Shown here in pieces: positions 10,967 through 22,381 of a stretch of 64,000 nucleotides of DNA; position 1 is the first letter of the stretch; each line of letters begins with the position of its first letter. The stretch is from Sphaerulina vaccinii (lineage: Eukaryota > Ascomycota > Dothideomycetes > Mycosphaerellales > Mycosphaerellaceae). The notes under the pieces are model-generated. The model had not been told where the DNA came from. It worked only from the letters and a program-made list of their open reading frames with translations, and did no database searches. The DNA lies in contig JAKUDP010000002.1 of the NCBI GenBank assembly GCA_022570795.1, forward strand, positions 310,001 through 374,000, in the 5' to 3' direction. Made by a program: the position numbers and the translations under genes.

Positions 10967-12170
10967 GAAGGCTTGGTAGGTGTTCGTAAGTTCGTGCTGA
11001 AGTCGTGAAAAACACTGGTAACAGTGATCAAGTTGTGCGTCTGTGTTGGCACTAGGCCTGGCAAGTCGGTCAGTACTTGTTCACCAGAAATCTCTTCCAG
11101 TGCGGTAGAGTCTCGAGCAGAGGGCCCCTTCCACGACAACGAGCCGCCAGCCAACGTGCCCAGATTCGTGTGCTCAACAGCGAGACAAAACCTCTATGTT
11201 ACCGCCAGATATATTTCAGCAGAAAGCGATACCGGTAGCCACACAAAGCTTAAGCACCAGGCCTACGACTGTTTCGCATTGGTGGCGGACTGCATCGTTC
11301 GTGAGGCCATTGCCGAGAAAGGGATCGTGAAAGATGACTAAGGCGAGGCTGCGTCGGCGATGGCAGTGGGTGATAGGACTTATGCAGAAAGTGGAAGATC
11401 GAAACGTACTTGGTAGGGATTGTGGAGTGGCGCCTTTCGAGTGAAGTTGGGCGGCTCTGCAAAGATTGTCCAGAAGTTAAGCCATGTTTGATGGTGAATA
11501 GTGGCGATGCCAATTATGTGATGAGTATCGTGATATTGGTTGTGGAAAAGTTGGCGATGATGTCCTCAAGTGGCTGTGGCTTGTGTCGGAAGTGTGAATG
11601 GAGGTGGAGATGTGGTCGATGTTGTTGTCGAAGTGTTGTGTCGAAGTTGCGGGAGAACCCCTAAAGTGTAGTAGCGTAATGTAAGTAAGCTATTCCATGC
11701 CAGAGCGTAACGGTCCACGCGGGCCAGGTCGATGTGGTGTGAAGTGAAGTAATCGACAGGTGATTCAGTGTGGTCCTACGCGGCTGACATTCGATACTGC
11801 ATCGTGCCGATAGCAGATGCGCCGCAACGAGTGACACGCCGATGCCGCTTCACTGCGCTTGTTCTAGTGGTGTTCTACGTCCTGAAGCCGCTCATGGTCC
11901 GCTACATGTGAGGTCCGGCATGATTACTGCTTGCTGTCGCTTCTCACGTTGAATATGTAGCCAGGTATGCCCAACAGTCCAGCCTCGCTGGTGCTATACC
12001 CCAAGCGCATCCAAGCACGTCTGGTATATGAATCCCAGCGGTAAGACTGTACGCGGACCAGTGGCCTCGAGGTCCTCATGTACTTCATTTGGCCCCAGCT
12101 CGAAATGAAATGGCCTTGCGATCTCCACGGGGAGGTGTATGTTACAGTGCGTGACACGTTGTTGACCACC
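10967..12170. other. Intergenic, 5' region of the Myb-like gene
   Basis: Contains the upstream region of the 1613-residue gene and the 3' flank of RRP45. Open frames here are short or shadow-like; nothing is supported as a gene. Confidence 0.5.
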
Positions 12171-13131
12171 TCATCCCACTGGCTTCTCTTGCACGCGATC
12201 ATTCTCCGCACTGAGCTCAGCCATGAGCCCACCAGGATATCTCATCTTTTCGTCTTCCTCCAGCTTCGCCTTGACCAGCTTATCCAGCATCTTCGCCTTT
12301 TCCAGTGCCGCATTCGTGCAAGCCAGCATGCTCATGCCATCCACTGGTGTCCCTCCATACTTCGCAATCTGGCAAACCTCGCCGAAGCGGTTGATACTGA
12401 TCACGATCTCACCCTCTCTCACATGCTCTTCTAGCAACGTCGCATCCTGCAACACAATCTCTCCTCCTTCGTAGTAACTCATCGTCACACAGAAAGGCTG
12501 ATGCTGCATCGACAGCTTCACCGGCTCTCTTTCCCTCACCGAGAAGACTGTGACTTCCTCCCCATGAACCTCTACATCCGGTCTTCTGAAATGCATAAGT
12601 GCCGCAACAAGTGCTAGGCAGCTCGCGTCTACCAGGTTCCCATCATGATCCAGCACGTGTATGTCTGCTCGAATGTGAAAGCACTTTTGTCCGGCAACAA
12701 TGCACAAGCTTTCTGTGTCCAAGGCTCCAGATCTACGTATAGTCTTTTCGAGGATTCGACTCAGGACAATTTCAGTCTGGTCTTGTCTAGACGATCAGTC
12801 AGTCCATTCCCTCACAAATTCCCTCTGATGCAGAACATTGTACATACCGTCCAACCTCAAAAGCCGGGCTGGCAATGGGACTTAGCTCTGTAGAGATCGT
12901 GAAGACTCCATCAAATTTCCTGTCTACGTATGGTGCTACGACTTCCGCTGAAATGTTCACAAGCACTCGCGTCTTGCCTATTCGCACATCTGCTTGACCA
13001 TAGCTGTCGCCAAAAGCTAGTTCAATTGGGCGGAACTGATCGAAGGAACGGCCATCGATTCGGATGTTTTGCGAGAGTGCTGAGAGGACGAATTCGCGTT
13101 CGTTGGACGAAGGGAGCGCTTCGGACGGCAT
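12171..13131 (-). CDS. RRP45: Exosome complex subunit RRP45 (EXOSC9-like)
   Basis: Two exons: 13131-12848 and 12786-12171, with a 61-nt GT-AG intron. The 299-residue product has the RNase PH fold of the exosome ring subunit Rrp45/EXOSC9. Visible family blocks are IRIDGRSFDQFRPIEL near residue 23, GQADVRIGKTRVLVNISAEV, FDGVFTISTELSPIASPAFE, and after the junction QTEIVLSRILEKTIR, then LVDASCLALVAALMHFR. The length is close to the yeast protein (about 305). In the family this subunit is catalytically inactive and holds the six-subunit ring that threads RNA to Rrp44/Rrp6 in the nucleus and cytoplasm. The splice phase (codon split 2+1) restores an arginine after GR, which supports the model. It is divergent from CWC15 across 185 bp. 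Confidence 0.93.
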
Positions 13132-13316
13132 TTCGATGGTGGTGATGTGCTACAGAAAGTCTTCCCAAAAGTCTTGAAAGTCTGAAGTTCATGTGAAATT
13201 CCACAGACACAGAAGCATTTTCGCCACCGTGGATCTTCGTCAACTTCCTCTTCCAGCCTTTTGCGCTAACACTCACATCAACACTCACCTCCACCACCAC
13301 CTTCACACTCGCAAAC
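13132..13316. promoter_or_regulatory. Shared divergent promoter region RRP45/CWC15
   Basis: Only 185 bp separate the two start codons. The CWC15-proximal half is strongly C/A- and pyrimidine-rich on the plus strand, typical of a fungal 5' leader. No clear TATA box. Pairing two RNA-processing genes here suggests shared control, which is inference. Confidence 0.5.
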
Positions 13317-14054
13317 ATGACAACTGCTCACAGACCAACCTTCGACCCAGCACGAGGCAAGGAAGCCGCCCGCGGAGAAGCCTACCATCAACGTCTTCTG
13401 CCCGCCCACAAAACTCTCAAATTCAGGCAACAAAACCAAGGCACACCGGCTGAGCAGGCAAAGCGCGATCTCAGAGCTGAGCTTCTACGAAAGGAGGAGA
13501 AATACTATGCTAAGAAGGAAGGGCGAGAGATCACAGAAGACGAAGGTGCATCAGAGCCACAACTACAGATCGAAGCCGGCGAGGCGGGTGGTGCGAAGCG
13601 CAAAGCAGAAGGCGACACAGCAGAGGAAGAAGGAGAAGACTACGAAGCGAAGAAACGGCGTGTGTTGGAGGAGACGAGAGACATCGACGCAGATTCCGAC
13701 TCTGGTTCGTCATCTTCCTCAGACTCAGAAGACGAAGATGAAGAAGAAGACGAGACCGCCGAACTGATGCGCGAGCTCGCGAAGATCAAAGCCGAGCGCG
13801 CGGAGAAGGCTGCGAAAGAAGCTGCAGAACAGGCAAAGAAGGATGAAGAACAACGGGAGAAAGACATCGCGTTAGGGAATCCGCTGCTGAATGAAGGGAG
13901 GGTGCAGTATGATGTGAAGAGACGATGGGACGATGATGTGGTGTTCAAGAATCAGGCGAGAGGGACGGAGGAGAGAGGGAAGGAGAAGAGGTTCGTGAAC
14001 GATCTTTTGAGGAGTGATTTTCATAGGAGGTTTATGGATAAGTATGTGCGGTAG
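13317..14054 (+). CDS. CWC15: Pre-mRNA splicing factor CWC15
   Basis: Single-exon gene of 245 residues. It opens with the family-typical MTTAHRPTFDPARGKEA and a LPAHKTLKFRQQ block. The middle (about 80-190) is acidic, Ser-rich and then Glu/Lys/Ala coiled coil. The C-terminus holds the diagnostic VKRRWDDDVVFKNQARG and FVNDLLRSDFHRRFMDKYVR boxes. CWC15/Cwf15 (AD-002) belongs to the NineTeen-complex-associated proteins of the activated spliceosome and packs near the catalytic RNA core. Length fits the family (roughly 175-265 residues). Start is fixed by the conserved N-terminus and the ATG context. Confidence 0.96.
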   Translation: MTTAHRPTFDPARGKEAARGEAYHQRLLPAHKTLKFRQQNQGTPAEQAKRDLRAELLRKEEKYYAKKEGREITEDEGASEPQLQIEAGEAGGAKRKAEGDTAEEEGEDYEAKKRRVLEETRDIDADSDSGSSSSSDSEDEDEEEDETAELMRELAKIKAERAEKAAKEAAEQAKKDEEQREKDIALGNPLLNEGRVQYDVKRRWDDDVVFKNQARGTEERGKEKRFVNDLLRSDFHRRFMDKYVR

Positions 14055-14395
14055 ATGGGGGTGCGAAGATGCAACAGGGGCAAGGCCATGAGACGACTCA
14101 AGTGACGGTCGTCTGCCATATGGCTGATCACGGTATGTAGAGCAGCGCAATCATAAGGAGAAACTTTCTCTGACGTTCCCGAAGCATCTATTCAGCAAGC
14201 ACGAGCATGTTGTGTTGGCATTGCTGCGCGGCCAGTTCCATTCCCGAGCTGGACGCAACGAGCAGATTATGCTCAGCAGTCAGCAACTGAGTTGTGATTG
14301 AACTGTCGGCGAGAGACGCTGGATCGCTTGGCGCTAAGGCTTTTTGCTTCTTCTCAAAGCCTCGCACCCAAATTTACAACATCAGCACCATCGAC
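14055..14395. other. Intergenic
   Basis: CWC15 3' flank and the upstream region of an F-box-like pseudogene. Nothing else recognised. Confidence 0.4.
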
Positions 14396-15311
14396 ATGGC
14401 AGGCCACTCCACACGCAGACGTCGGAGAACACGACAGCAACGACAAACAAAAGAGTTCAATACGAGGGCGCTAGCCAAGCTCTCGTCCATTCCCGCCGCT
14501 GATGGCACTTGTTACTTTGACAGGCTGCCGCGCGAGCTGCGCGATATGATCTACGAGGCCGCATACACTCGTGATGGGGGAGTGCGCATTGATCACAACC
14601 GGAATGCTTCGTACTGGGACACTGACGTACGTTTTAGCATGCCTTGACCTCGTTCTCTCACAGCTACTGATTTTGCGGAAGTCTCCACATCATGACATGG
14701 CGCACTTCCTTGTGAGTAAGCGCTGGCAGACCGAGGCGCTATCAGCATACTTCCGCCAGAACACTTTCTCCTTAAAGACCGCCGACGATCTTGCACATTG
14801 CCTCGCCCTCTGCGGATCCTGCTTTAGCAAGAATGTCCGAGCCCTGCACGTTGGCCTCGATTACCTGCCCCCAGAGGACATCATCACCAAAGATTTTGAT
14901 GAATTTCGAGATAGAGTGCAAGGACACTGCGTCAGCCCGTGAAAGTTCACAAGAGTCGCTGGGCCATTGAGCCAATGCACCCAGCTGAAGACACTGTCTG
15001 TTGACATCAGGAAGTATATCGATCAATGGAACTGGAACACGGGGTCGCACAACTCTGACCAAAGCGCTATGCGAGCCGATAAGAGATACGAACCATTCAT
15101 GGCATATATTGATCGCCAATTCACAGACCTGCTCGCTGACCTTACGGACATCCGGGGCCTGGAAGCTTTCACCATGAAAATCGGTGATCTGGATTGCTAC
15201 GAAATGTTGATTGAGAACATCAACCAGGAGGAGCTCCAACAACACTTGCGGGATCTTGAGAGGGAGTTCATGGCAGAGGTGTCAAAGCCCAGGCAACGGA
15301 TAATGGCCTGA
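14396..15311 (+). pseudogene. F-box-like LPRELRD protein, in-frame TGA
   Basis: Exon 1 is 14396-14626 and exon 2 starts at 14682 (55-nt intron, branch CTGAT). A basic N-terminus (RRRRRTRQQRQ) is followed by DGTCYFDRLPRELRDMIYE near residue 37-60, an F-box-like helix pair, then across the junction HFLVSKRWQTEALSAYFRQNTF, the block shared with the genes at 4512 and 15656. The frame is broken by TGA at 14940-14942 and continues in the same frame to 15311, where CTQLKTLSVDIR aligns with CTKLKSVTIRID of the downstream copy. Introns that would skip the TGA would be 30 nt or break phase. A single change from CGA or TGG explains it. Tandem partner of the gene at 15656. Confidence 0.68.
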
Positions 15312-15655
15312 GGCGGCACTAACTATTCTCACGCATCGTTGCAACCACTGCGGCATCGCAAGCGGCTCCCACCTCCGCAAGCGGCTCCCACCTCCGCAAG
15401 CGGCTCCCACCTCCTCACAGAAACAGCTCGTAATTCAGAAAGGGCCTATCAAGAGAGACGCTTGCAAACCGAACGTGATTGGAAATGTGGGCGCACATGG
15501 TTACCCAACTTGGTTTGAAGATTCGTGGCATCAGCTCATGCGAATTCTGGTTGGCTTGGCGTGCCTTCGCTCTCGGGCAAATAATCGTATCCACTTCTTT
15601 TTCGATTCCTACTTTCGCAGAGCATCAACACCTACAACAATCAAACGGCTCCGAG
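15312..15655. other. Spacer between tandem F-box-like pseudogenes
   Basis: Short intergenic interval that holds a 19-bp minisatellite (annotated separately) and the upstream sequence of the next copy. Confidence 0.5.
15358..15414. repeat. 19-bp minisatellite, three perfect copies
   Basis: The unit GCAAGCGGCTCCCACCTCC occurs three times without mismatch at 15358, 15377 and 15396. It lies just downstream of one F-box-like pseudogene and upstream of its tandem copy. Confidence 0.95.
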
Positions 15656-16502
15656 ATGGAGACATCAGTCACCCTCGATCCGTCTATCCCGCCGACTGAC
15701 GGCACCTGCTTCTTCGACCAGCTGCCGCGTGAACTGCGCGATGAAGTCTACAAGATCGCATACGCCCGCAAGGAAATTTGCCAAATCGTCATGAAGACTG
15801 CACACCAGCACTGCTCCCGACGTCCTCTGCGTCGTCAGTGCAAAACTCTCAGCAAGTTTGAAATGGTAGGTATTGTTGAAGCCTGTCCGAAGTCCCATAT
15901 TGACTGAGTAAAGGACTTCGAAAATCGCGGTTCTTGCACGTTCCTTGTCAACAAGCGCTGGCTTGCGGAAGCGTTGCCAGCGTATTTCAAGCAGAACTTT
16001 CTCCACTTCCAAAGCACTTCCCACCTAGCGTGGTACTCTGGGAACCTCGGATCTGTCTTCACCACGAACATACAGGCATTGCGCATCGACTATCACTACA
16101 TGCCTCCCGGGGTTGTGTACCACCGACTCTTGATGGAGGCTGACAAAGAGAAGTCCAAGCACCACATCCCTCTATCAGAAGTTCCCAGAGCGGCCGCCAC
16201 CCTCAATAAGTGTACCAAGCTCAAGTCCGTCACGATCCGCATCGACTACAATATGCAATGGGATTGGATTCAGTCTAGGCAGCCTTTGCCGAGCATACGT
16301 GCATGGTCAATTCACTGCACTCCTTGAAGATTTGAGGAGGATGAGAGGCTTGCAGAATGTGGAACTTTGTCACGTTCAAGGTCTAGAGTTCTCTGATGTC
16401 GCTTACGTCTTTGATAATATGGGCATGCTTCGACACTTGGAGAGCATTGAGGAACAAGTCAATTCAGAGGCAACGAAGCCAAGGGAGCAGAAGATGGCTT
16501 AG
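15656..16502 (+). pseudogene. F-box-like LPRELRD protein with frameshift
   Basis: Exon 15656-15865, 48-nt intron 15866-15913, then exon 2. The N-terminal region has DGTCFFDQLPRELRDEVYK and the post-intron block TFLVNKRWLAEALPAYFKQN, both matching the gene at 14396. The frame runs to a stop at 16325-16327. The family continuation (HGQFTALLEDLRRMRG, like DRQFTDLLADLTDIRG in the partner) appears in another frame from about 16292 to 16502. The joint lacks about a dozen residues relative to the partner, so a small out-of-frame deletion near 16270-16295 is likely. No intron of acceptable donor and length repairs the phase. Confidence 0.65.
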
Positions 16503-18816
16503 AAGACAAGACGTGTTCCGCACTCTCCGACTCGTAGCGATGAGGCATGCAGGACTACTGGAGAGTGAGACCGCTCGGATGCGACTGCTCTCCACGATTG
16601 CAACCAGCCGCTCTCACGGCGAGAAAGCCAATGTCGGAAACTTGTTCTCTGAGCTCAAACGCATCTCTATCCAGAAGCAGCAACCAAGACATTGCGCATC
16701 TAGACGAACCAGCATAGGATTCGCTGTCAGTCTCAGCTGTTTGGTCACGCACCGCGAGCCGCTCATCAGCTGAGGTGTCAACGACAGTGTCGTGGCCACT
16801 GTCTTCAGAATAAAGGATGCCGCCACCAGGCAAGCAGACCTTTTGCAATTGTACCAGCCTAAAGTCATCAGCGGCCGCACAACATGATTGCCGCCCAAGC
16901 ATCAGCATCAGCATCAAGTCAGCAAAAGTACTATTGTACCAATCAATACATCTTTCTTCTTTCCACCATCTTCACTCCCGCATCAGTACATATACATGAA
17001 GACCCTGAAGTCGTTTGGCGCAAAAGTAAAGTGGGCGGAGAAGGTTGAGTAGCTCCAAGTTGGGAGCAATTCTTGGATGTCCGGAAATTTAGCGTCCTTT
17101 TCCACTCTTGGAATCTTTGAGTTACGGACATACCCTCTAGCGACGGATAACAGACAAAGCTTAAGGCAAGGGAGGCGAGCCTGCGAGCGAAGTGAGTACC
17201 CTCGGAGGTCGAGGAGGAGAGAGGGAGGTTGCCAAAACCGACCGGAAACAACGACGAGCCGTAGAGACAGGTACGATACCCGACCGCGCGAGGCACCTAT
17301 TACTGGGAGTGTTTAGTATAATATCGATTCTGAGGACTAAGAGAGGAGGAGGTACGACGACGGAAGCGAAGGACGGACGCCCAAAAAGGCGTAGTCTACG
17401 GACGGTAACGGGCTATCGGTAACTCACTTTTCGAGCGGGAGCTATGAGTCCGGACAAGCAAGACAATCAAGTTGGGCAGCGAACATTCGCGCTTACGAAA
17501 CTATAAACTTCAACTTCGCGCCCGTCTGGAACTTCAGCGCCTCATCAGCTCATTTTCCAAGATCCAGACTGCTGGAATTCTCCTGTTTGCTGAGCCTTAT
17601 TCGTTGAGTGATGATGCGTATAATAGTGTGGAGGCCTCGGTCTCGATCATTGCTGCGGCAGCTTGGGCGTCAATTCTGCGTTCGATCAGTCGATGGATCG
17701 ATGCCATCAAGATTTTGAGCTGATGTTCAGGTTTGTATCTTTTGACGTGTTTGGGATATACAGTACAGTCCCGCCGGACATGCTCGGTGCTCCACTGATA
17801 TGCGTCGCGTAAGCACGTGAGATGTAAAGTGATCGCTGATGTGGTGGAGTTGTTCGCCACAAGCGTTTGTAGCGAGTCATGTCCATACTGTATGGTACAG
17901 CTTCGCACCGAAGACGAAGCCTGGTCGAAACACTTGATGGCTGTTTATCAGCACACTTTCAAGGTTGATGATGTGTATCTACAAGCATACGATTGCAGGG
18001 CGAACTAGCGAGGCGTAATAGCATGCAACAGCACGCGGCCGCATCTTCGGAGCGTCGTCCGAGTGAAAGTCGGTTAATCATAAACTCAAATACAACCACG
18101 ACCAGAAGACTTCATATGGTTGGGTCAAGATAAGAGAACGACAGAGTGAGATAGTGATAACAAGGGTGAGATAGTAATATGTAGGGCTTCTTCGTAGCAG
18201 TCGTATTCATCATCTGAGCATTTCCCATTTTTTTCCTTCGCAGGATGACAGGGTCCCTTCAGTTGCCTGTACTGTACACTTTCATATCTTACAGTTCCAT
18301 GTCTGTAGAACTTCGTACGCCGCGCCTGTCCCATCGCCACCAGAGAGGAGTTCCTTTTGAGCCGGAAGTGAGGAGAAGTTGATGTGCCGCGAGAGGAGAG
18401 TGCCTTGATCGCTTTTCAGAACAGAGATTGCCCCCATTGACCTTGATTGACCTGGAGTATCGAGAGTGGCTTGCTTGAGCACCTGTGGGGATCGCCTTTT
18501 CGGTGCATAGAAGCGGCTGCGATCGTGCTGCTTGTGTGTGGGCCGGAGTACAGTGTCCTTGGTATCGTCGGCCGATGGCAACGAAGGTGATGTTGAGCAT
18601 TGCGATACCAGTCATGCCAGTCTCGTTCCATCATACATCGTGTCTAGGAGTGGTGATGGTCATTGCTGAGTGAAGAGAGTCCAAGCAGCGCTCAAGCCGC
18701 ATCCCATATACCGATCGCCACGCAAACCATTCCACCGGGACCAGATCAAATTCCATCTCGATCTCGCATCTTGCCACTGTTGATACATTCCAGAAATTCA
18801 GCAACACTTTTCTCTC
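16503..18816. other. Gene-poor stretch
   Basis: 2.3 kb with no confident gene. Several 60-120-codon frames occur on both strands without motifs. It includes an unusual purine-rich segment (separate entry at 17080-17430). The minus-strand frame 17597-17908 is the longest, but I recognise nothing in it. Confidence 0.45.
17080..17430. other. Purine-rich, CpG-rich segment, possible repeat remnant
   Basis: The plus strand is strongly purine-skewed, with dense GAG/AGG/CGA triplets, unlike its flanks. At 17307-17322 a GGGAG string is followed at once by TGTTTAGTATAATATCG. That arrangement recalls a polypurine tract next to an LTR start, but no matching second LTR or retroelement coding motif was seen. 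It could be a degenerate element or just skewed intergenic DNA. Confidence 0.3.
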
Positions 18817-19143
18817 TCACGTCCCAGGTCCAGATGGTCCAGACGAGGAAGCCGGAGAAGTAGTCGTAGGCCTGTGAAGTGGTGGCGGTGGTGGTCGTCT
18901 CCAGAAACAGCCATCGCGAAGATTTGCTTGACCTCTCATGTAGTCGTTGACCTGCGTCTCCCTCTCAAATGAGATCCAATACCACTCCTCCGCAATTTGC
19001 TTCTGTTGTTTCGAGGTGAAGCCTTTTCGCTCCAGGATAGGATAGTACTGAGTCTCCTTCCTGGCGTAGACGTAGCCTCCGAGGTATGATATGATGCATG
19101 GGAAGCAAAGGCACAGGTATTTGCCGCTGTTGGTCTCGTCCAT
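18817..19143 (-). CDS. Small hypothetical membrane protein
   Basis: Open frame of 108 residues starting at an ATG. Residues about 9-27 (YLCLCFPCIISYLGGYVYA) form one hydrophobic, Cys-containing segment. A charged region with EEWYWISFERETQVNDYMRG follows, then a Pro/Ser-rich tail containing PPPPP. The single membrane segment and non-repetitive middle suggest a real short protein, but I recognise no family and see no supporting splice structure. Confidence 0.4.
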   Translation of the reverse strand: MDETNSGKYLCLCFPCIISYLGGYVYARKETQYYPILERKGFTSKQQKQIAEEWYWISFERETQVNDYMRGQANLRDGCFWRRPPPPPLHRPTTTSPASSSGPSGPGT

Positions 19144-21149
19144 GATAAGTCTCTTGTGCTGTGCTGTTGCTGTGCCGCACCACCTGTCAAATTACAGGAT
19201 AAGAGGATGTTGATGGGTATCGGAGAGGAGGAGACTTCATTCCTTATGGCTCTATCGTTCTGCTGGCATACATCTCCTTCATCTGTGGTCGGACCTTGCT
19301 GCTGATGACGAAGAGATGTAGTAGTGGTAGAGGTGGAAGTGTGTGAGTAGAGTTGGGTCGCGTGATAGCAGCGCCATGCGCCATTATATTGGCTGACCAG
19401 CACCTTGCATTGCCGCTGCAGGTGCTGGGGTGGTCCGCGCATCAAAAGAGGGAAGCAGAAGGGAACCAGATCCCACGAGCCACTTAGGCCCTTGTGCTTC
19501 GAACTCTATGACCTCTAGCCTCGACGACGCACGTAGCCCCCTAGATTAGGTTTACTGCTCGCACGCGTTAGGTCTTGTCTCTCTACTAGTTTTCGCACAT
19601 CAACTGCTAGCTCATGTCGACCTAGACTGCTAGCTCAACGGTGGAGTCCGAACGACAAACGACAAGTAGTGGCTACAGATCTGTAGGCCTGTAGGCCCGA
19701 CGAACTAAAACTTGCAAGCGATTGAGCTTGGGTAAATACACCCCATGCTCATCTTCGACACGAGGAACGCGATATGGGGCGGGCAAGACTCCCCGAACGT
19801 GTACACCTTGCCAGTCTCTGCGTCTGCAGTCTGCATGGAAGAGGGCAACCGTCAACGAAAGGCTGTAATCAATTCGCATCAGCTTTCAAGGGGAGGCAGC
19901 GGGAAGGACAAGTGCGTTATTCCACACGGGCCGTCGCTGCAAATGTGCAAGCCGCAACAAGCGTACAGTCACGCCCTAACCGCGATCTTCGAAAAGCACC
20001 AAAATTGCGCATACTGCAGTATTCCTTCGCCCGGATGTGCACTTCCGCGAAGGCTGCTTGCATCTTGCATGACCGATCATGAAAGACCTGTATATCATGC
20101 TGCGGTCATCCGCAGCTATTATCCTCGTAGAAAAAGTGCAGTGAGCATCGCTTAAGCACAAGCACAAAAGAAGGTGTTGTGTCTCACTCAAAGTAGAAGG
20201 ATCTTAAGGATCTTGATCCCGACATTCTTCCAATCGGAACACTTGGCTCGATTGGAGTTGACGATGGATCATCCTTGGGAACCAATGACTGTGAAGCAGA
20301 CTTCACGCCTCCGAAGAAGACGTCCACCGGCGAGAAAAGACCACTACCCTTACCAACACCACAACCCCTTGTGTCACAGCTATCTGCTCCGCTGTGTATG
20401 CCCAAGCGACGACAAGGTCGCCATGCCTATCTGACGTAGGTCTTCACAGATCGGGGAGACACATATCCATGCAGTACAGTAGGCCAGGACTTTCACGAGA
20501 CCTCGACTCGGAGTTGACGAGTGCTTCGATGTTCGATCCCTTCATCAACAACACCAACTCTTATCTATACACATTGAACAGAAAATCAGCTTCCGATCTC
20601 AGGTAGGTCATCATCACATGCAATACCGAACAGTAGGAGGATATGCTCCTTCCAGCTAGTGCACATCATCTCATCAGCTATCACAATCCTACGCACAGCC
20701 CTATGCAATGCGGGCAAGATGTTCTGCTGACGACCGATGATGACCGCCGAAGATGTCCAAAGCTCGCTTAGATTTGTAAGACAGCATTTATCAGGCAGGC
20801 TGCCATATGAAGCGTATCAAAGTGTACAGGTACCTTCAAATCAAGGCGAACAAGTGCAAACGAATCATCTTCAAATCAGAGAGAGAGAGGCTGGGTATCA
20901 ATTAATTATGCTTTGTGAAAGTATCTCATACCATTGGACGAGCACAAGATTTCTACCACACCCTCTCCAAGATGTGGGCTGCGCGGCGCCGAACACGCCG
21001 AGAACGCCCTGTACCCGTGTATATGCCTTCTTTCTAGCCTGGCTGATGGATGATGCACTTTTACTTTCTTTTCTTCTTTTGTGTCGCTGGATATAAGAGT
21101 GAAGATTCGCAAATGCCGAACTGAGGTCAACAAGAGTTGCACATGTACC
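19144..21149. other. Intergenic, no gene recognised
   Basis: About 2 kb. A 12-bp string ACTGCTAGCTCA is repeated at 19603 and 19626, and CTGTAGGC is doubled near 19682. The frame reading minus from 21149 is only read-through beyond the spliced end of the GDP-mannose pyrophosphorylase. Nothing else supported. Confidence 0.45.
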
Positions 21150-22381
21150 TTACATGATGATCGCGGGTGCTGTACACAATACGTCAGTGCCTGTTCTATA
21201 TCGAGAGCAAAGTTTAGGGTCGGGTTAGGGAGGGACGTACTCTCCACATTGGCCTTGATGCTCTTGTGCGGTAGCACAGATGCACCATTGCAGTAGATCT
21301 CATCACCAATCGTCACATCGTCACCGAGCACAGAGACGTTCTCCATACGTGCCCATCTGCCGATTGTGCTGTTCCAGCCGACGATTGTGCTCTTGACCCA
21401 TGCGTGCTCTTTCACTTTGCTGCCCGAGAGCAACACGGATCTTTGTATCCTGACACCGTCTCCAATGACTACATTAGGTCCGATGACAACATTTGGTCCA
21501 ATCTTGCAGTTGCTGCCGATCTTGGCTGATGGATCGATCATGACATTGCCGCCGTTCACGAATGGCTCGGAGACAGGTGTGAGGAGCTTGCTGCCCTTCT
21601 TGGTGAGCGATGAAAGGTACAAGCATGTGCCAGAAAGGAAGTCCTTTGGCTGACCGACATCCATCCAGAAGCCCTCCAGATCGAAAGAGTGCAGTTGTCC
21701 CTCCTTGACCATTTCTGGGAAAGTCTCCTGTTCGATGGAAGTTGGTCGCAGCTCAATGCGCTTCAGCACGGATGGGTTGAGGATATATAGACCAGCGTTG
21801 ATGCGGTTGCCCACGAATTCGACTGGCTTCTCGACGAAACGCTCAATGCGTGTGGGATGATCAGGCTTGTGCACAATCACGCCATACTTTGAGGGCTCTT
21901 CCACCTTGGTCACCACAATTGTGCCTTCCTGGCCGTGGGCCTTGTGTGCTGCTGCAAGCTCTTGGAAGTTGTATTCGCAAATGACATCCGAGTTGAGCAC
22001 AAAGAATGGCGCATCGTCCTTGCCCAAAATGCGCTCTGCAAGCTTGAGAGGACCAGCTGTACCCAATGGCTCCGTCTCTACCGAGTATGTAATGTTGACC
22101 TTGTATATTTCCTCGTACTTCTTAAGCGCGGCGGTCATCATCTCAGGTCGGTAGTTCACGGCGAGCACGATATCCGTAACGCCAGCAGCTGCGAGGGCCT
22201 CGATTTGGTGAAGGATCATAGGACGGTTTCCGAACTCGACCAGGGGCTTTGGGAGCGTAAGAGTGAGAGGTCGCAGACGCGTGCCGAAGCCGCCCACGAG
22301 GATCAATGCTGTTTCTCAATTAGGCAACTGTAGGGAGAGTGTGTAGTTCTGGCCATGTCGGCGCATACCCTTCAAACCCAT
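21150..22381 (-). CDS. MPG1: Mannose-1-phosphate guanylyltransferase (GDP-mannose pyrophosphorylase)
   Basis: Three exons: 22381-22369 (13 nt), 22308-21241 and 21169-21150 (20 nt); introns of 60 and 71 nt. The 366-residue product makes GDP-mannose from mannose-1-phosphate and GTP in the cytosol, feeding N- and O-glycosylation, GPI anchors and cell-wall mannan. The tiny first exon gives MGLKA joined to LILVGGFGTRLRPLT, the nucleotidyltransferase signature; FVEKPVEFVGNRINAGLYI and FDLEGFWMDVGQPKDF follow. The C-terminal third is a left-handed beta-helix of hexapeptide repeats (IGPNVVIGPNVVIGDG). The last exon supplies the expected ending TPAIIM before TAA, like VESPAIIM of relatives. The length fits the family (361-364). 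Without both introns the start and end would be wrong, so the model is well constrained. Also called PSA1/VIG9 in yeast. Confidence 0.96.

Noticed and set aside
14916..14945. Mini-intron skipping the TGA at 14940
   Set aside because: 30 nt is below the shortest intron credible here and the donor is GTGCAA.
16555..16917. Minus-strand frame of 120 codons
   Set aside because: No conserved motif, low-complexity start, and it overlaps the 3' flank of a pseudogene.
20906..21149. C-terminal extension of the GDP-mannose pyrophosphorylase
   Set aside because: It is intron and 3' read-through; splicing to 21169 gives the family-typical ending.
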